In this document: piece by piece, positions 12,801-23,809 of the stretch
Numbering within the stretch: position 1 is the stretch's first letter
Layout: each line of letters starts with the position of its first letter
Assembly (NCBI GenBank): GCA_033002965.1
Contig: JAURVB010000835.1
Location: 52,172-116,171, forward strand
DNA: 64,000 bases
Reading direction: 5' to 3'
From: Piper betle
Lineage: Eukaryota; Streptophyta; Magnoliopsida; Piperales; Piperaceae
Position numbers and translations under genes: made by a program
Notes under the pieces: generated by a model
Database searches by the model: none
Told to the model about the DNA's origin: nothing
What the model saw: only the letters and a program-made list of their open reading frames with translations

Positions 12801-14156
12801 CTTGTTTAACTGCCTTATTTAGGTAAAGTCTAATTTCTTTTTTTATATACCACAAGATAATAAAATATAAATTTACAAGTTATTATTATGATACAAAGGA
12901 AATTGGCTTTTATCCTAAGCAAGCATATGTTAAATGACTTTTTAATTAAACATTGACCATTCATAATCAAAACCTTGCTTATATCATCACTTTGTTAGTT
13001 ATAACCTTGTCGTGGAAGCGTGGGAAAAATTGATGGTTTTCATATTCATATACGAAAAGTGAGCTCGTCACCGCCTCCATGCATATGCAAAGCAAGGAAA
13101 GGCCACCTCAACGATGAATGATGAGAGGACCCCATGTAAAGTTTAGTGAATGTGGTCCACCGAAATGTAAAAGGCATTATTATTAGTTAGAAGAAAGGCA
13201 ATAGTAAATTAAGTCAAATGTGGTTTTGGCATTTTTAGGCTTACGTCCCTTCCTTACCTTACTCCCCCATCATAGATTGAGAACTGAGAATTTTATGTGT
13301 GAATGTCGGTCCATCCTCAATATTTGGCTTTTGGTGCGCAATACTTATGCAAATGAAAGAGCCCACCACTTAATTTGCACTTTGTCTTCGTTTTGTTGTG
13401 CCAATTGATGAGGCAAATTTGTTGCATATGATCGATTTTAGTCATCAACCACCTACAAACTTGTGTCTAATTAATTAAGATCGTATGATATTTTCTGATA
13501 TTTGATCACAAGTAAAAAAAAATCAAACTGTGTACGTTTTTTTACATTTTTACACATGTCAGTGACCGTTACTAGCTATGTAGATGCGATTCATTGGAAG
13601 ACGTACATATCATTGAAGTTAGGGGTGCTAATTGAGCGAGCGAGCCGAGCTGAACATGTGCATAATTTGGGGCCCATGCACTGTCACAAGGTAAATATAT
13701 CAGTGTCCACCCTTGTTATTGTTACAGGTCATATGACGAACAAACATGCATGTATGTTTTTATTAGTGGTGTCATTTTGGATTTATATTATTTAGGAAAA
13801 AATTTAGTTTCTTTTGTATGATGAATGTGTGCATGTACTATGTTGAATATACTTTTTTTTTCTTAAATATAATTGGAAAATGAACATTTACTCTATATAT
13901 GACGTCTTGTAACTTTAAAATAAAAAATGTTTTTTTAACCTAAGGTATCCTTAGGCTAAAGCGTCGCTTCATCTCTACATGGTCACAAAAATCTAAAGGG
14001 AAGGAAAAGCTCTCAGTTACAACATAGACTACGCTGTCACTGCAACGTGATGGATTCTTAGTATTAACAAATAAGTGCATGCACTTCGTGAGCTCGTTCT
14101 TACTGAGCCAAAAACTGTTGAATCCGTTTTTTTCGGACCAGAACGAACCATATATA

Positions 14157-14252
14157 TTCTTAGGTGATGTACAAAATAAATAACATGTAGTTACCTGCTT
14201 CTTAGGTGATGTACAAAATAAATAACATGTAGTTACCTGCTTCTTAGGTGAT
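14157..14252. repeat. 42-bp tandem repeat, 2.3 copies
   Basis: Units 14157-14198 and 14199-14240 are identical, starting TTCTTAGGTGATG and ending TTACCTGC. A 12-base partial third copy follows at 14241-14252. Confidence 0.95.
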
Positions 14253-17238
14253 CACATTAATTTAAACCGATCAATTCATTTGATTGATATGCTTGTGAAA
14301 AAACACTTCATGTGATTTTGTATGCATAGGCATCCGTGACAAGAAATGCAAGACCGGGGAAAAAAACACATCCCTTTTTGGCTATGTACGCTTCACAACA
14401 TGATATATATGTTCTCAAAATCGCACTAATGTAAAACAAGTTTAGTTTATATATATATAGATAGATATATAATGCGGCATCCGGATACAATAGAAAATTT
14501 TATATAAATTTTATAAAAAAATTATTCTAATTTTTTATTTGTTAAAATTATTGAAAGTAACAGAGGCTATAAAATAATGCATAGCATGTGTATTGATTTT
14601 AAAAAGTCTAATAATACTCTTTAAAATATAAAAAAATAATGGAAAAGAGGTAGGAGAGGAGACGAAAGAATACACGAGGGAGAAAGGGAGGGCGAGGGAG
14701 AGAGGGAAGGGCGGGAAGAGGAGGGATGAGGGAGAGGAAAGAAAGATCAAGAGAGAAAGAGTCGCAATGATCATAAAAATATAAAAATTTAGAGTAGACT
14801 TTTTTTCTGATGTTTTATATAATAACATTAAAAAAAATTCTATCTTTTTCATTTTTTTACACTCCACAAAACACCAATTTTATTTATTATTTGTAAAATT
14901 TTTATTTTTCTATTAATTAGGTTCAAAATAATGCAACCAAACAGATTATAAATTATTAAGAGGAAGCATAATTTGATCCGTTGAATGCACGACACTTCTT
15001 CAAACAAACCCAGTTTCTTTGTTTATGCATGAATCCGGGTCTAAGACCATTAAAAATTCATAGCATCATCTTCTGGGGAAGTTCATCTGCACCAAAAAGC
15101 TTGCCTCTCCCATTGGCTCAAATCTAGTGTTTTGTTGAATCCGAGGGCAAACTTCCGAGAAGAAGATATTTACTGCAATGTTTTGGAATCTTCAACTTAG
15201 AATATTACTGTACTCCATCCTAGGGAACCATGGAGGATAGAAAACTCAGAGTTGTGGGTCTGGAGGCAAAGATCTATTGATGGGATTTGGTGGGTGCCGA
15301 AGTTTAATCTTTCCCATTGAAGGTCCTGCTTTTTTTGCTGTAAAATACAGATCACTGCTAAGTTGCCGGCCATTGATGGAATCGTTAAATCAAAATTAAT
15401 GCTGCAACTACACATATATGATCTCTTCTTCCCCGAACTGGTTATCAGCCCAGTAATAATTTGATAAATAATTTACTAATGACGTACGTGTGGACTACTT
15501 TGTTAGCTGTGTCTCATCAATAATTCATAATCATCTACTATATGATGAGAAAAGTGAATGAAATACGATCAAGGTTTAAACACAGTAAGGGAACTAAATA
15601 TATAAAAAAGGATGATGTGATATATCTATCTTCTGCTTTTACATTAAACCTGCACGCTTGAAGCTTTCCCACATTTATATACAAAAAATAATAATAATAC
15701 ATGCCAATATTAATCCTCAACAAAATACCAAAATTATCGGAGGTCACGCGCCATCTTCCACAAGGTAGGAGTGGGACGGCCCATTGAACCGAAAATGGGC
15801 TAAAGTATCCAATGCAACACCTGCCATGACACATACTAGCTAAGGAGAGCGATGTTCACGTGGGAATGAGGTATGAGACCAGTATGAACTTATAATTTGA
15901 AGGCTTGTTGAATCGAATATAATAACAACCTTCTAATTAATAATGCCAATAAGATTTTGGAAAGTCTTCAAATATTGTCTCTTCCCCTACCTCGGCCTGT
16001 CGTATTCCTCCCACACCCCGCCAATTCTTGCACAAATCCTGCCACCCAGCCCAATATTCCAGCTCTGTGACATGAATCGTTCAGAAGACTGAAGTGAGTC
16101 ATGTTTAGCAACACCATGTTTGGAGCTAGAAATGAAATTAGTAGTAGTTTATTACTATATATATGTTACTATCAGTGTCAGCCCACAGAAATGAGAAAAG
16201 AGTTTTACCCAGGAACGTATATCAAGAAATGGTAGTCTGGGTGTGCGTGCATGTTATCCTTGTTTGATGGTGGTGACGATTGTCCTAAGATTCTTTGTCA
16301 TGGCAATGCATTAATGTTGTAAGTTGTCAGAGTTTCAGAGATTTAGGTAATCCGATACCGGAATGGGCGAGGAGGGACACCATGATTGAGCTCAGAGGTC
16401 TCATGGAAACTCAGCTGGCGGAGGAGGACAAGAGAAGTGGATGACGGGCTTTTGCTGTGGAAGGCACGTGAAAGCCATATGAATTGAAGAAGAGGGAAAG
16501 TCGTGGAGAAATGTGACTATAGAAAGGGGAAGTTGTAGTGTAGTGCTATGGATTTGTCCCCGTCCTGCACTGCCTGTCTGTGATGATGGACATGGAAGAA
16601 TGCCAGATGAGTTGCGGCATTCGGTCGTTCTTTTGTGATGTTGGGTGACAATTGACAACTCGTCTTTGCGTTGGCGAGGAAAGATCAGATGCCTTCCAGT
16701 AGCTTCTTGTACATTCGGTTCACTGGGGTCAATAATTCTACTACCGTAAAGAGCATGAATTGATTGGGATGAAGGGCATTAAAGGGCCCATGTCCTTTCT
16801 TGTGTAACTGTGTTCATGTCAGTCCATTTACTACATTCACTTCAAGGTATGACTCCCATCAGGACATATCTCGATCTCAAAACAGGAAAATAAAAACCAT
16901 ATGTATTATCGAACATGGAGATTATAAGCACTAGTGATCACTTCTACCAGTAGATGTCAAATGCGAACTCTTGGCTCAAACCCTGAGTTACACAAATAAT
17001 ACGAAGTCACCAATCAATGCATTTTACAGATTGCCGGTAGTACACATGAATTGCAATCGGTGGGAACTGCCAGGACGCTCATGCCTGCTACTAGACATTT
17101 TTCAATTAGCCCTCTCGTGTTCCCAAGTTAGCACAACATACATATCACAAGAAATGGATTATACATCATTGGCAATTAAAATGATTCGAGAGTGCGTATA
17201 TTGATCTTCTGTGGTGATCGGCTACATCATGATCTTAT

Positions 17239-17696
17239 TCAAAAGGTGCATTCATCAATTCGACTTTTGTGCAGTTGAAATGCAGGATTCACCCAGGTAC
17301 CACAGCTGCACTGCATGCCCGCCCAGTTGAAAGAGCCTAACCGTGCTTTGCAGCCTAAGCAAAGAAGTTTCTCTTCTAACGTCCCTTCTTGAACTGCGTA
17401 AGAAAGGGTATAATTATTAGTGACAAAAAATAGAAAATCCACAAGAATTAGAAAAAACAAAAAAGGTTCTAAGAGTTACCAGCTTCCATCCATTTTAAGG
17501 GCTCTACAAATATTGATGAGCACTCAGGTTTGGTCTCAACGTCACCTCTCTTCTTCCATTTAAAGCACTTCTCACCTTCTCCTTGTTTGTGAGGAACCAC
17601 ATTCTCTTGGGAAGCAACAATCCTTCGACATTTCTTACATCGGTAAACAGTTTGAGGCTTTGCGTCAGATATGGGCGCAGTACTATTAGCTTCCAT
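17239..17696 (-). CDS. DUSP12/YVH1-type zinc-binding protein without phosphatase domain (123 aa)
   Basis: Two coding exons, 17696-17480 and 17393-17239 (GT-AG, phase 1), give 123 aa. The protein has an N-terminal Cys-x2-Cys (YRCKKCRRIVA), an invariant-looking middle CSSIFVEPLKWM, a second Cys-x2-Cys (LLCLGC) and Cys-x-Cys (MQCSCG). It ends WVNPAFQLHKSRID. This matches the C-terminal zinc module of the dual-specificity phosphatase DUSP12/YVH1, and as a whole the Arabidopsis protein At4g18593, annotated as an inactive DSP-like protein. No phosphatase HCx5R loop is present. In yeast the YVH1 zinc domain alone supports late 60S ribosome assembly; a similar role here is inference. The ATG at 17696 is the first in the coding exon; the exon itself starts at 17753. 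Confidence 0.88.
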
Positions 17697-18911
17697 GAAA
17701 TCGGAAGAGGGAACAATATTTGCCCAATCCCACAATGCTACTTCCTTACCAGACTGCTTAAACACATATAAATCATAGGTCAGATATACATACCAAAATA
17801 TCTTGATCCTTCTCATTAAAGTTCACATTCATGCTTCCTCAAAGAACACATTCACTTAAATAAATAATATAATCTAAAGATCTGAAAATGCATGCAAAAA
17901 TAAGGAGCCAACGACAACATTTTTACAAAAAAGAGAAACATAAACAACATCTTAACCGATATGTACAAGTCAAACTACTCATGGAAACACGCAAATCGAG
18001 TAATGAAACCGATTTGTATTATTTGGTCAACTTTCTTGTACACTATAGCTTGACACAATAACAGAACAGGTTGCAATTGTGCAATTCATGATGTAGAAGT
18101 GACATCATACATAAGTGATTTTAAACTCTGCAAAGCAGGCTGAAGGATCCACAGTTACTAAAAAGGCTATGTTCAAATGATAATTTCATAGAAGTTGCTT
18201 CACCTGCGACATTAATTGATGATTTCATATACTCAAACGATCCTCTATCAGATCAAAAGCTTAGATATAAATATCGTCTTACCACTACATAAAATTTTAT
18301 TTTAAAAAAAGATTAACAAATCAGGAGTATGGAAGAAGAACTAGTGATTCATGCAGATATACTGCAGTCTTGTTCAAAACTAAACTAAAGGGACATTGTT
18401 CCAAGTTGCAACGTTCGTAGCAGTTATTTCAATGCTTAACATTAAGATTCGAGATAGATTTACTCCACAAAGGGAGAACTGACCAACCAAGAATTGACTA
18501 GGTACACTAAAGAGTAGATTACTCCAACTCCTAAAGAAAAATTGAAGCAGGAAAAAACTATTACCAAATAAAACCTATTTGATTCTCCACAAGGATTCCG
18601 AACTAATAAGAACCCCTAGCACATTTCACCATTAACAAAAATCCTTACAGTCGGCGCCATAAGCCAACCGAATCACCTCCCAAAGAATCAAAACCATAAA
18701 TTTATCAGACACATCATTTGAAACAACAATTTTTTAGCACATCCTCTGAAACGAATTAAACATTAGCCCTTACTGACAGGAAATCAGAGTTCTTAAATAC
18801 AGCATACATAGAAATTACACATCAAATCAAAACTAAATAATATAAAGAGCGAAACCATATGAAAGATCCAAACAATAAACACTCAAAAGCAACAATCAAG
18901 TAGCGACTTAC

Positions 18912-18990
18912 AGATGAGATTGCAGACGGCTTTTGCAAAACCCTACCGCCGAGGAAGGGCCAACGACTGGGGGGGGGTGGTGGGGGCGGG
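18912..18990 (-). other. Probable 5' UTR exon of the YVH1-type zinc protein gene
   Basis: On the minus strand a good donor GTAAGT begins at 18911. The preceding sequence has no ATG and is CT-rich, like a plant leader. It would splice to the acceptor before 17753, leaving a ~1.16-kb intron in the 5' UTR. The 5' boundary near 18990 is a guess. Confidence 0.45.
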
Positions 18991-19114
18991 AGAGAACAGG
19001 CACTAATCGGGTCTTTGATGAGTCCGGGTAAGGCCCGAGTGTCACGATCAACCCCGGTCCAGTAACCTACCCTCCTCTCCTTCCAAATTTGCAGAAAGAA
19101 TCAAATTGAACAAA

Positions 19115-19134
19115 TATATATATATATATATATA
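19115..19134. repeat. (TA)n tract left of element 1
   Basis: TA dinucleotide run immediately adjoining the GC-rich element that starts at 19135. Confidence 0.9.
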
Positions 19135-20006
19135 GGGCCGCTCTCCGGCGCCAGAGGCAGGGAAGTTTATTTGCGTCACCTTTTATTCTGGGCTGTCCGA
19201 TTACAAGGACGCCCCATATTTATTAAGTTTTTTTAAAAATTTTAATTTGATCTGGACCGTCCGATTAGAAGGACAGTCTAGATCATATGGAGGGGCAGAG
19301 GCGGAGTGCCGCCGCCGTGGCGGGGGAGGGTAGCCGACCCTTTGCCTCGATCCGGCTCTACCCCGGCCCCCGCCACGGCCAGATCTGGCCGCTGCCAGAT
19401 GCGGGCGGGCTATGGCCGGTTGTGGGCGGTCAGCCACGGCCAGATCCGGCTCCGACAAGCTGGACCTGGCCGTCCCCCGGCCAGATCTGGTCGGGGGACG
19501 GCCAGGTCCAGCTTGCCGCGGCCGGAGCTGGCCGGCGGCGGCTTCGACAAGAAAAAAAACTTTGTGCCGCGGGCCGACGTCCGCAGCTGGGACGGCGGCG
19601 TCCGCGACGGGGGAGCGAAGAGGAGGGAGGGCGGCAGCATCCGCGACGGGGTGGTGGCTGTGACAGGGCGGCTGCAGGGGGAGGCAGCCCTGACGAGGAA
19701 CAGAAACTTTTTTGCCGCGGACGGACGTCCGCAGCTGGGTGGAGGTGTCCGCGGCTCGGCGGCGGTGTCTGCGGCCGGGGAGCGAGGAGGAGGGAGGGGG
19801 AGGAAGCGAGGAGGGGGAGGAAGCGAGGCGTCAATGACGGGGTGGTGGCCGCGACAGGGCGACGACAGGGGCGACGCGGCAGCGGGGCGACGGCGCGTAT
19901 TAAAATTTTTTTAATAAGAAATCTGGGCCGTCCTTATAATCGACGGCCCTGAAGAGCTTGGGGCAGAAAATTTTTCTGCCCCTTGCTCTTCTTCACTTTA
20001 CCCATA
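19135..20006. mobile_element. TA-microsatellite-flanked GC-rich element 1 (non-coding)
   Basis: A GC-rich block is bounded by (TA)n on both sides (19115-19134 and 20007-20022). Each end carries two hairpins. On the left these are about 19190-19216 (gtccgattacaaggac core) and 19249-19284 (gtccgattagaaggac core). On the right they are 19925-19949 (gggccgt...acggccc) and 19953-19989 (long stem gggcagaaaa/ttttctgcccc). The left and right ends are loosely inverted copies of each other. The GC-rich core gives long open frames on both strands with no protein resemblance; these are composition artefacts. The layout resembles the rice Micron family, which inserts into (TA)n tracts, but sequence relatedness is not shown. 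Confidence 0.6.
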
Positions 20007-20022
20007 CATATATATATATATA

Positions 20023-21333
20023 GGAAATAAAATTTCTGTGCTTGAGCACAGGTAGCTTGCCTGTGCTCAAGTTTGATCTTGGCCGTTGGATTAGCATCCA
20101 ACGGCCAAGATTAAAAAAACAACATAATGGGTGGCCGCCGGCGCCGCCGCAGCAGCGACGGCGGAGGGGGCGGCCGGCAACGACGATGGCCGGGGGGCGG
20201 GCGGCGACAGGGGACGGGCTTGGTCGGGGGGGGGGCGGCGGCCGCGTGGTCACGGGTCGCCACGCGAGGGGCGCGGCGCGGGGGGTGGCGGGCAGGGGCC
20301 GAGGGGGGCGCGGCGGGGGGCGGGCGGGGGCCGAGGGGGGTGCGGCGTGGCGGGGTGGCAGGCGGGGGCCGAGGGGGGGCTCGACGGGGGGCGAGCAGGG
20401 GCCGAGGGGGCGCGACGCGGCGGGGTGGCGGGCGGGGACGGGGGACGGGGGGCGTGGCGGACGGGGGACCGGGCAGGGTGGCGGGCAGGGGCGCGGCAGG
20501 GAAGAGGCGGGGCGGGATAGCACTTCCTTTATATATATATATATATATATATATATGAGGGCGAGCTGTACTGCAGCACAGCCATCTTAGGCAACTTGGC
20601 TATGCTGCAGTCATTCCAATCGTTGGATTCAATCCAACGGTTGGATAAAAAGCTCTGCTGCCGGCACCCGCGTCCGCCGCCGGCCGACGCGTCGCCGCCA
20701 CCCCAGCCGACGCGACCCCCATGCCCCGGCCGACGGGCGGCGACCCCTCCCCCACCATCGGCGGCGGGGCGGCGGATCTAGCCGCCCCGCCTCTTCCCCT
20801 GCCGGCCCGCCGCCCCGCCGCGCCGCGCCCGCCACCCTGCCCGATCCCCCGTCCGCCACCCCGTCGCCTCCCCCGCCGCGCCCTCGCCCGCCACCCCGCT
20901 CGCGCCACGCCCCCCCGTCCCCGTCCCCCGTCCCCGCCCGCCACCCCGCTGCGCCGCGCCCCCTCGGCCCCTGCCCGCCCCCCGCCGAGCCCCCCTCAGC
21001 CCCCGCCCGCCACCCCGCCACGCCGCACCCCCCTCGGCCCCCGTCCGCCCCCCGCCGTGCCCCCCTCGGCCCCCGCCCCCCACCCCGCCGCGCCGCGCCC
21101 CTCGCGTGGCGACCCGCGACCACGCGGCCGCCGCCCCCCGACCAAACCCGTCCCCTGTCGCCGCCGGCCCCCCTGGCCGTCGCCGTTGCCCCCCCCGCCG
21201 TCGCTGCTGCGGCGGCGCTGGCGGCCACCCATTATGTTGTTTTTTGATCTTGGCCGTTGGATGCTAATCCAACGGCCAAGATCAAACTTGAGCACAGGCA
21301 AGCTACCTGTGCTCAAGCAGAGAAATTTTATTT

Positions 21334-21335
<2 letters not shown>
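20023..21335. mobile_element. Pair of (TA)n-flanked GC-rich elements forming a large inverted repeat
   Basis: Two elements, 20023-20529 and 20557-21335, are separated only by a (TA)n tract (20530-20556) and closed on the right by (TA)n at 21336-21366. The first ~300 bases of the left one are nearly identical to the reverse complement of the last ~300 bases of the right one, so the whole can fold into one long hairpin. The shared end carries two perfect hairpins: 20041-20071 (cttgagcacagg stem) and 20076-20111 (16-bp stem, 4-base loop). The inner end of the right element has two different hairpins, at 20570-20611 and 20616-20644. Cores are strongly GC-biased (G-rich left, C-rich right). No protein is encoded. 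Class unknown; a foldback or Micron-like non-autonomous element is likely. Confidence 0.65.
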
Positions 21336-21368
<33 letters not shown>

Positions 21369-21754
21369 AAATTGTGAAACATTCTTTCTAACTTCAATAT
21401 TATCTTAAAATTGACTAAAATAATGAAATGTTGTCCATATTTTTAATACACATTTAAATAAAACAAGTTAAAAATAATGTTGAAACACTTGTATTTTATT
21501 TTATGCTGCAAACATTATTTTAAGTAAAACAGCACGCTCATTGTTCATACAACCAGCTCAACCCGCTCTATTACATTTCTTAAAACCTGAAACCCCCAAA
21601 AATTAGTATAAAAATATAAATTTTAAGTGAGATTTAAAAAAATAAATGAAATAAGTCCATTACTCGGGCCGACCCGGAAGAAGGGTCCGAACCTTATCGG
21701 AGGTCCGTGTCCGAACCTCGTCGGGCTGGTAGTGGGAGGAGGAGTTGGTCGGCC

Positions 21755-23797
21755 ATGGTGGCGGAGGAAGAGAGGAAGACGACGAAGGGTGGGAGGAAGG
21801 TTTCGGAGGAGATGGGGAGGAAGGGGAAGGAGAAGGCGAGGGAGAGAAGGGAGAAGCGACTTCATGACATCTCTCTTCTTCGTCTGCTCCCTTACTCGCC
21901 CTCCCAACGGTATGCATGCTCCACCTCACATCTCTCTTCAATTTCCTCTCCTTTGCTGGTTTATGGTGTCCAATGTCTCGTCCTTCATCAAAAGCACCCA
22001 TCTTTTGTTCTTCGGATACTGTTTCGTAGGTGTAAATGATCAAGATTTTAAATCTCTCGCTTTATATGATCCTATGATTTTTTTTCATGTGGAGTACTGA
22101 ATTACATAATCAATGTTGCTTTATCCATGCTATTGATGAATTACAGAATTTTTTCTGTGGACTTTTTTTTAAAAAAAGATTATTCGTGCATTTTGAAGAG
22201 GAGTGAAATTGGTTGTTTTTAATGGTGTGAATTTGATTATATTAGATGGTGGAATAGCAAGACGGTGGCTGTAGTGACGGGAAGTAATAGGGGCATTGGT
22301 TACGAGATCGCACGGCAGCTTGGTGCTCATGGTCTGAGTGTCGTGGTTACATCGAGGGATCCATCTAAAGGATGTGAGGCAATGATGTGTTTGCAGGAAG
22401 AAGGCTTGAATGTTACTTTTCATCGGTTGGATATTGCAGACCCTGCTTCGGTTGCTGTGTTTTCGGACTGGTTAAGGGAAGAACATGGTGGCCTAGACAT
22501 TCTGGTGCAAGTTTGAATGTGTGTTGGCTTTTTAGTTATGAAAGATATGGAAGGGTTTTGATTTTAGTAGTGCTTGCAGGTGAATAATGCTGGAGTGAAT
22601 TTTAACCTCGGGTCTGATAACTCTGTGGAGCATGCTGAGGAAGTGATGTCCACAAACTATTTTGGTACCAAGAGAATGGTGGAAAGTATGGTTCCTTTGA
22701 TGAAATCTTCTGCTTTTGGTGCCCGAATAGTCAATGTTAGCTCTAGACTTGGTAGACTGAATGGAAGGCGCAATGTAAGTTTTTTTTTCAGTAAATTTTC
22801 TGTCTGGTCTTTTTTTTCTTCTATATCTGTATTTATTAATAGTCATATTTGATGCCTTGATCTTCATTTACGTTTGTTTTAATTGGATTGAAATTGGACA
22901 CAAATGGTGGGGGAGAAGAAGGAAGGGGAGGGGAGGGGGAGGGGGAGGGGGAAGGGGACGAATCAGCTTTTCTCTTTCAGAACATGCTCGATCCATGGGC
23001 AGAAGTTTTAGTAACACTGAATTCTATTTTTTGTTCTAACAACTTTTGTTTTTACTCACACTTACACCGTTAATTAGATATGTTATTGGTAAGTTGGATT
23101 TAATGTATTTTATTGTTGTTGGAATTTGTCTTCTTGTAAAATCCTAGTATTAAAACCTTATTTTTCCAATCATTGCTCCATTATTTCGTAGCAGTGGTAT
23201 CATATGGAGTGTTACGGACCATGTATATTTGAGGTATTGCGCCTGCATGCATGACTTTCAGCTTTATCTTCTTGTCAGTTTAGACAATTCGACATTTTAC
23301 TATGGTTTAGTAACTGTGTAAACACTAAATCGAAACTATGGATGGCTACTTTTTTCACATGCTTGTTGCTATAATCACTTGATTTAAAGCAATTATTGTT
23401 CAACTTACAGAGACTTGGAGATACAGACTTTAGAAATCGGTTGGAAAAAGTTGAGACTCTTTCTGAAGAAGTGATTGAAGCGGTGATAGATGAATTTCTC
23501 AAAGATGTGGAAAGTGGTAACTGGGCATCGGGTCGCTGGCCCCAAAATTTTACAGATTACTCAGTCTCAAAATTAGCAGTTAATGCTTATACTCGTTTAA
23601 TGGCAAAACAACTTGCAGATCACCGGGATGGTGAAAAAATATACATCAATTGTTATTGCCCTGGATGGGTTCAAACTGCCATGACTGGTTGGCAAGGGAA
23701 CAGAACACCCGACTTAGCAGCTGATACGGGTGTTTGGGCTGCATTGATGCCTGATCAACCTGTAACTGGGAAATTTTTGCGGAGCGGAGGGAGATAA
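21755..23797 (+). CDS. Short-chain dehydrogenase/reductase, carbonyl reductase-like (4 exons, 331 aa as read)
   Basis: Exons: 21755-21909, 22246-22504, 22580-22774 and 23411-23797, all GT-AG, with phases closing. Exon 1 is highly basic (KGKEKARERREKRL) and ends HDISLLRLLPYSPSQ, the family-typical N-terminus that joins WWNSKTVAVVTG. The cofactor motif TGSNRGIG, NNAG, the catalytic Ser in NVSSR and the YSVSK pair are all present, so the Rossmann-fold SDR active site is complete and NADP(H) use is likely. The substrate is unknown; the plant group includes salutaridine/menthone reductase-like enzymes. The start could instead be the in-frame ATG at 21812. The last ~9 codons appear frameshifted: within T5 at 23774-23778 one T seems missing. 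The +1 frame continues FFAERREI-like to a stop at 23803-23805, matching the family C-terminus. Confidence 0.88.
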
Positions 23798-23809
23798 GCT
23801 TTTGAGATG

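Larger units (their letters stand above)
9770..17238. other. Intergenic region without a recognisable gene
   Basis: About 7.4 kb of mostly AT-rich DNA. Reading frames are short and resemble no known protein. Notable local structure: a degenerate run of CTCGAGTT/AACTCG-like words at about 12540-12800, and a 42-bp tandem repeat at 14157-14252. A purine-rich block at 14640-14760 generates low-complexity frames. No gene or RNA is called here. Confidence 0.55.

Noticed and set aside
14535..14867. Minus-strand frame of 110 codons
   Set aside because: Low-complexity Ser/Pro/Phe/Leu caused by a purine-rich tract; no splice context or family resemblance.
19287..21377. Long overlapping open frames on both strands with Gly/Arg/Pro-rich proteins
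   Set aside because: They are a by-product of extreme GC content in the foldback elements: all frames are open at once, composition is monotonous and nothing resembles a protein.
22574..22852. Alternative start for the SDR at a CAG/GTG-region frame near exon 3
   Set aside because: The sequence is an internal exon with a clear TTGCAG acceptor; joining exon 2 in phase restores the NNAG motif.
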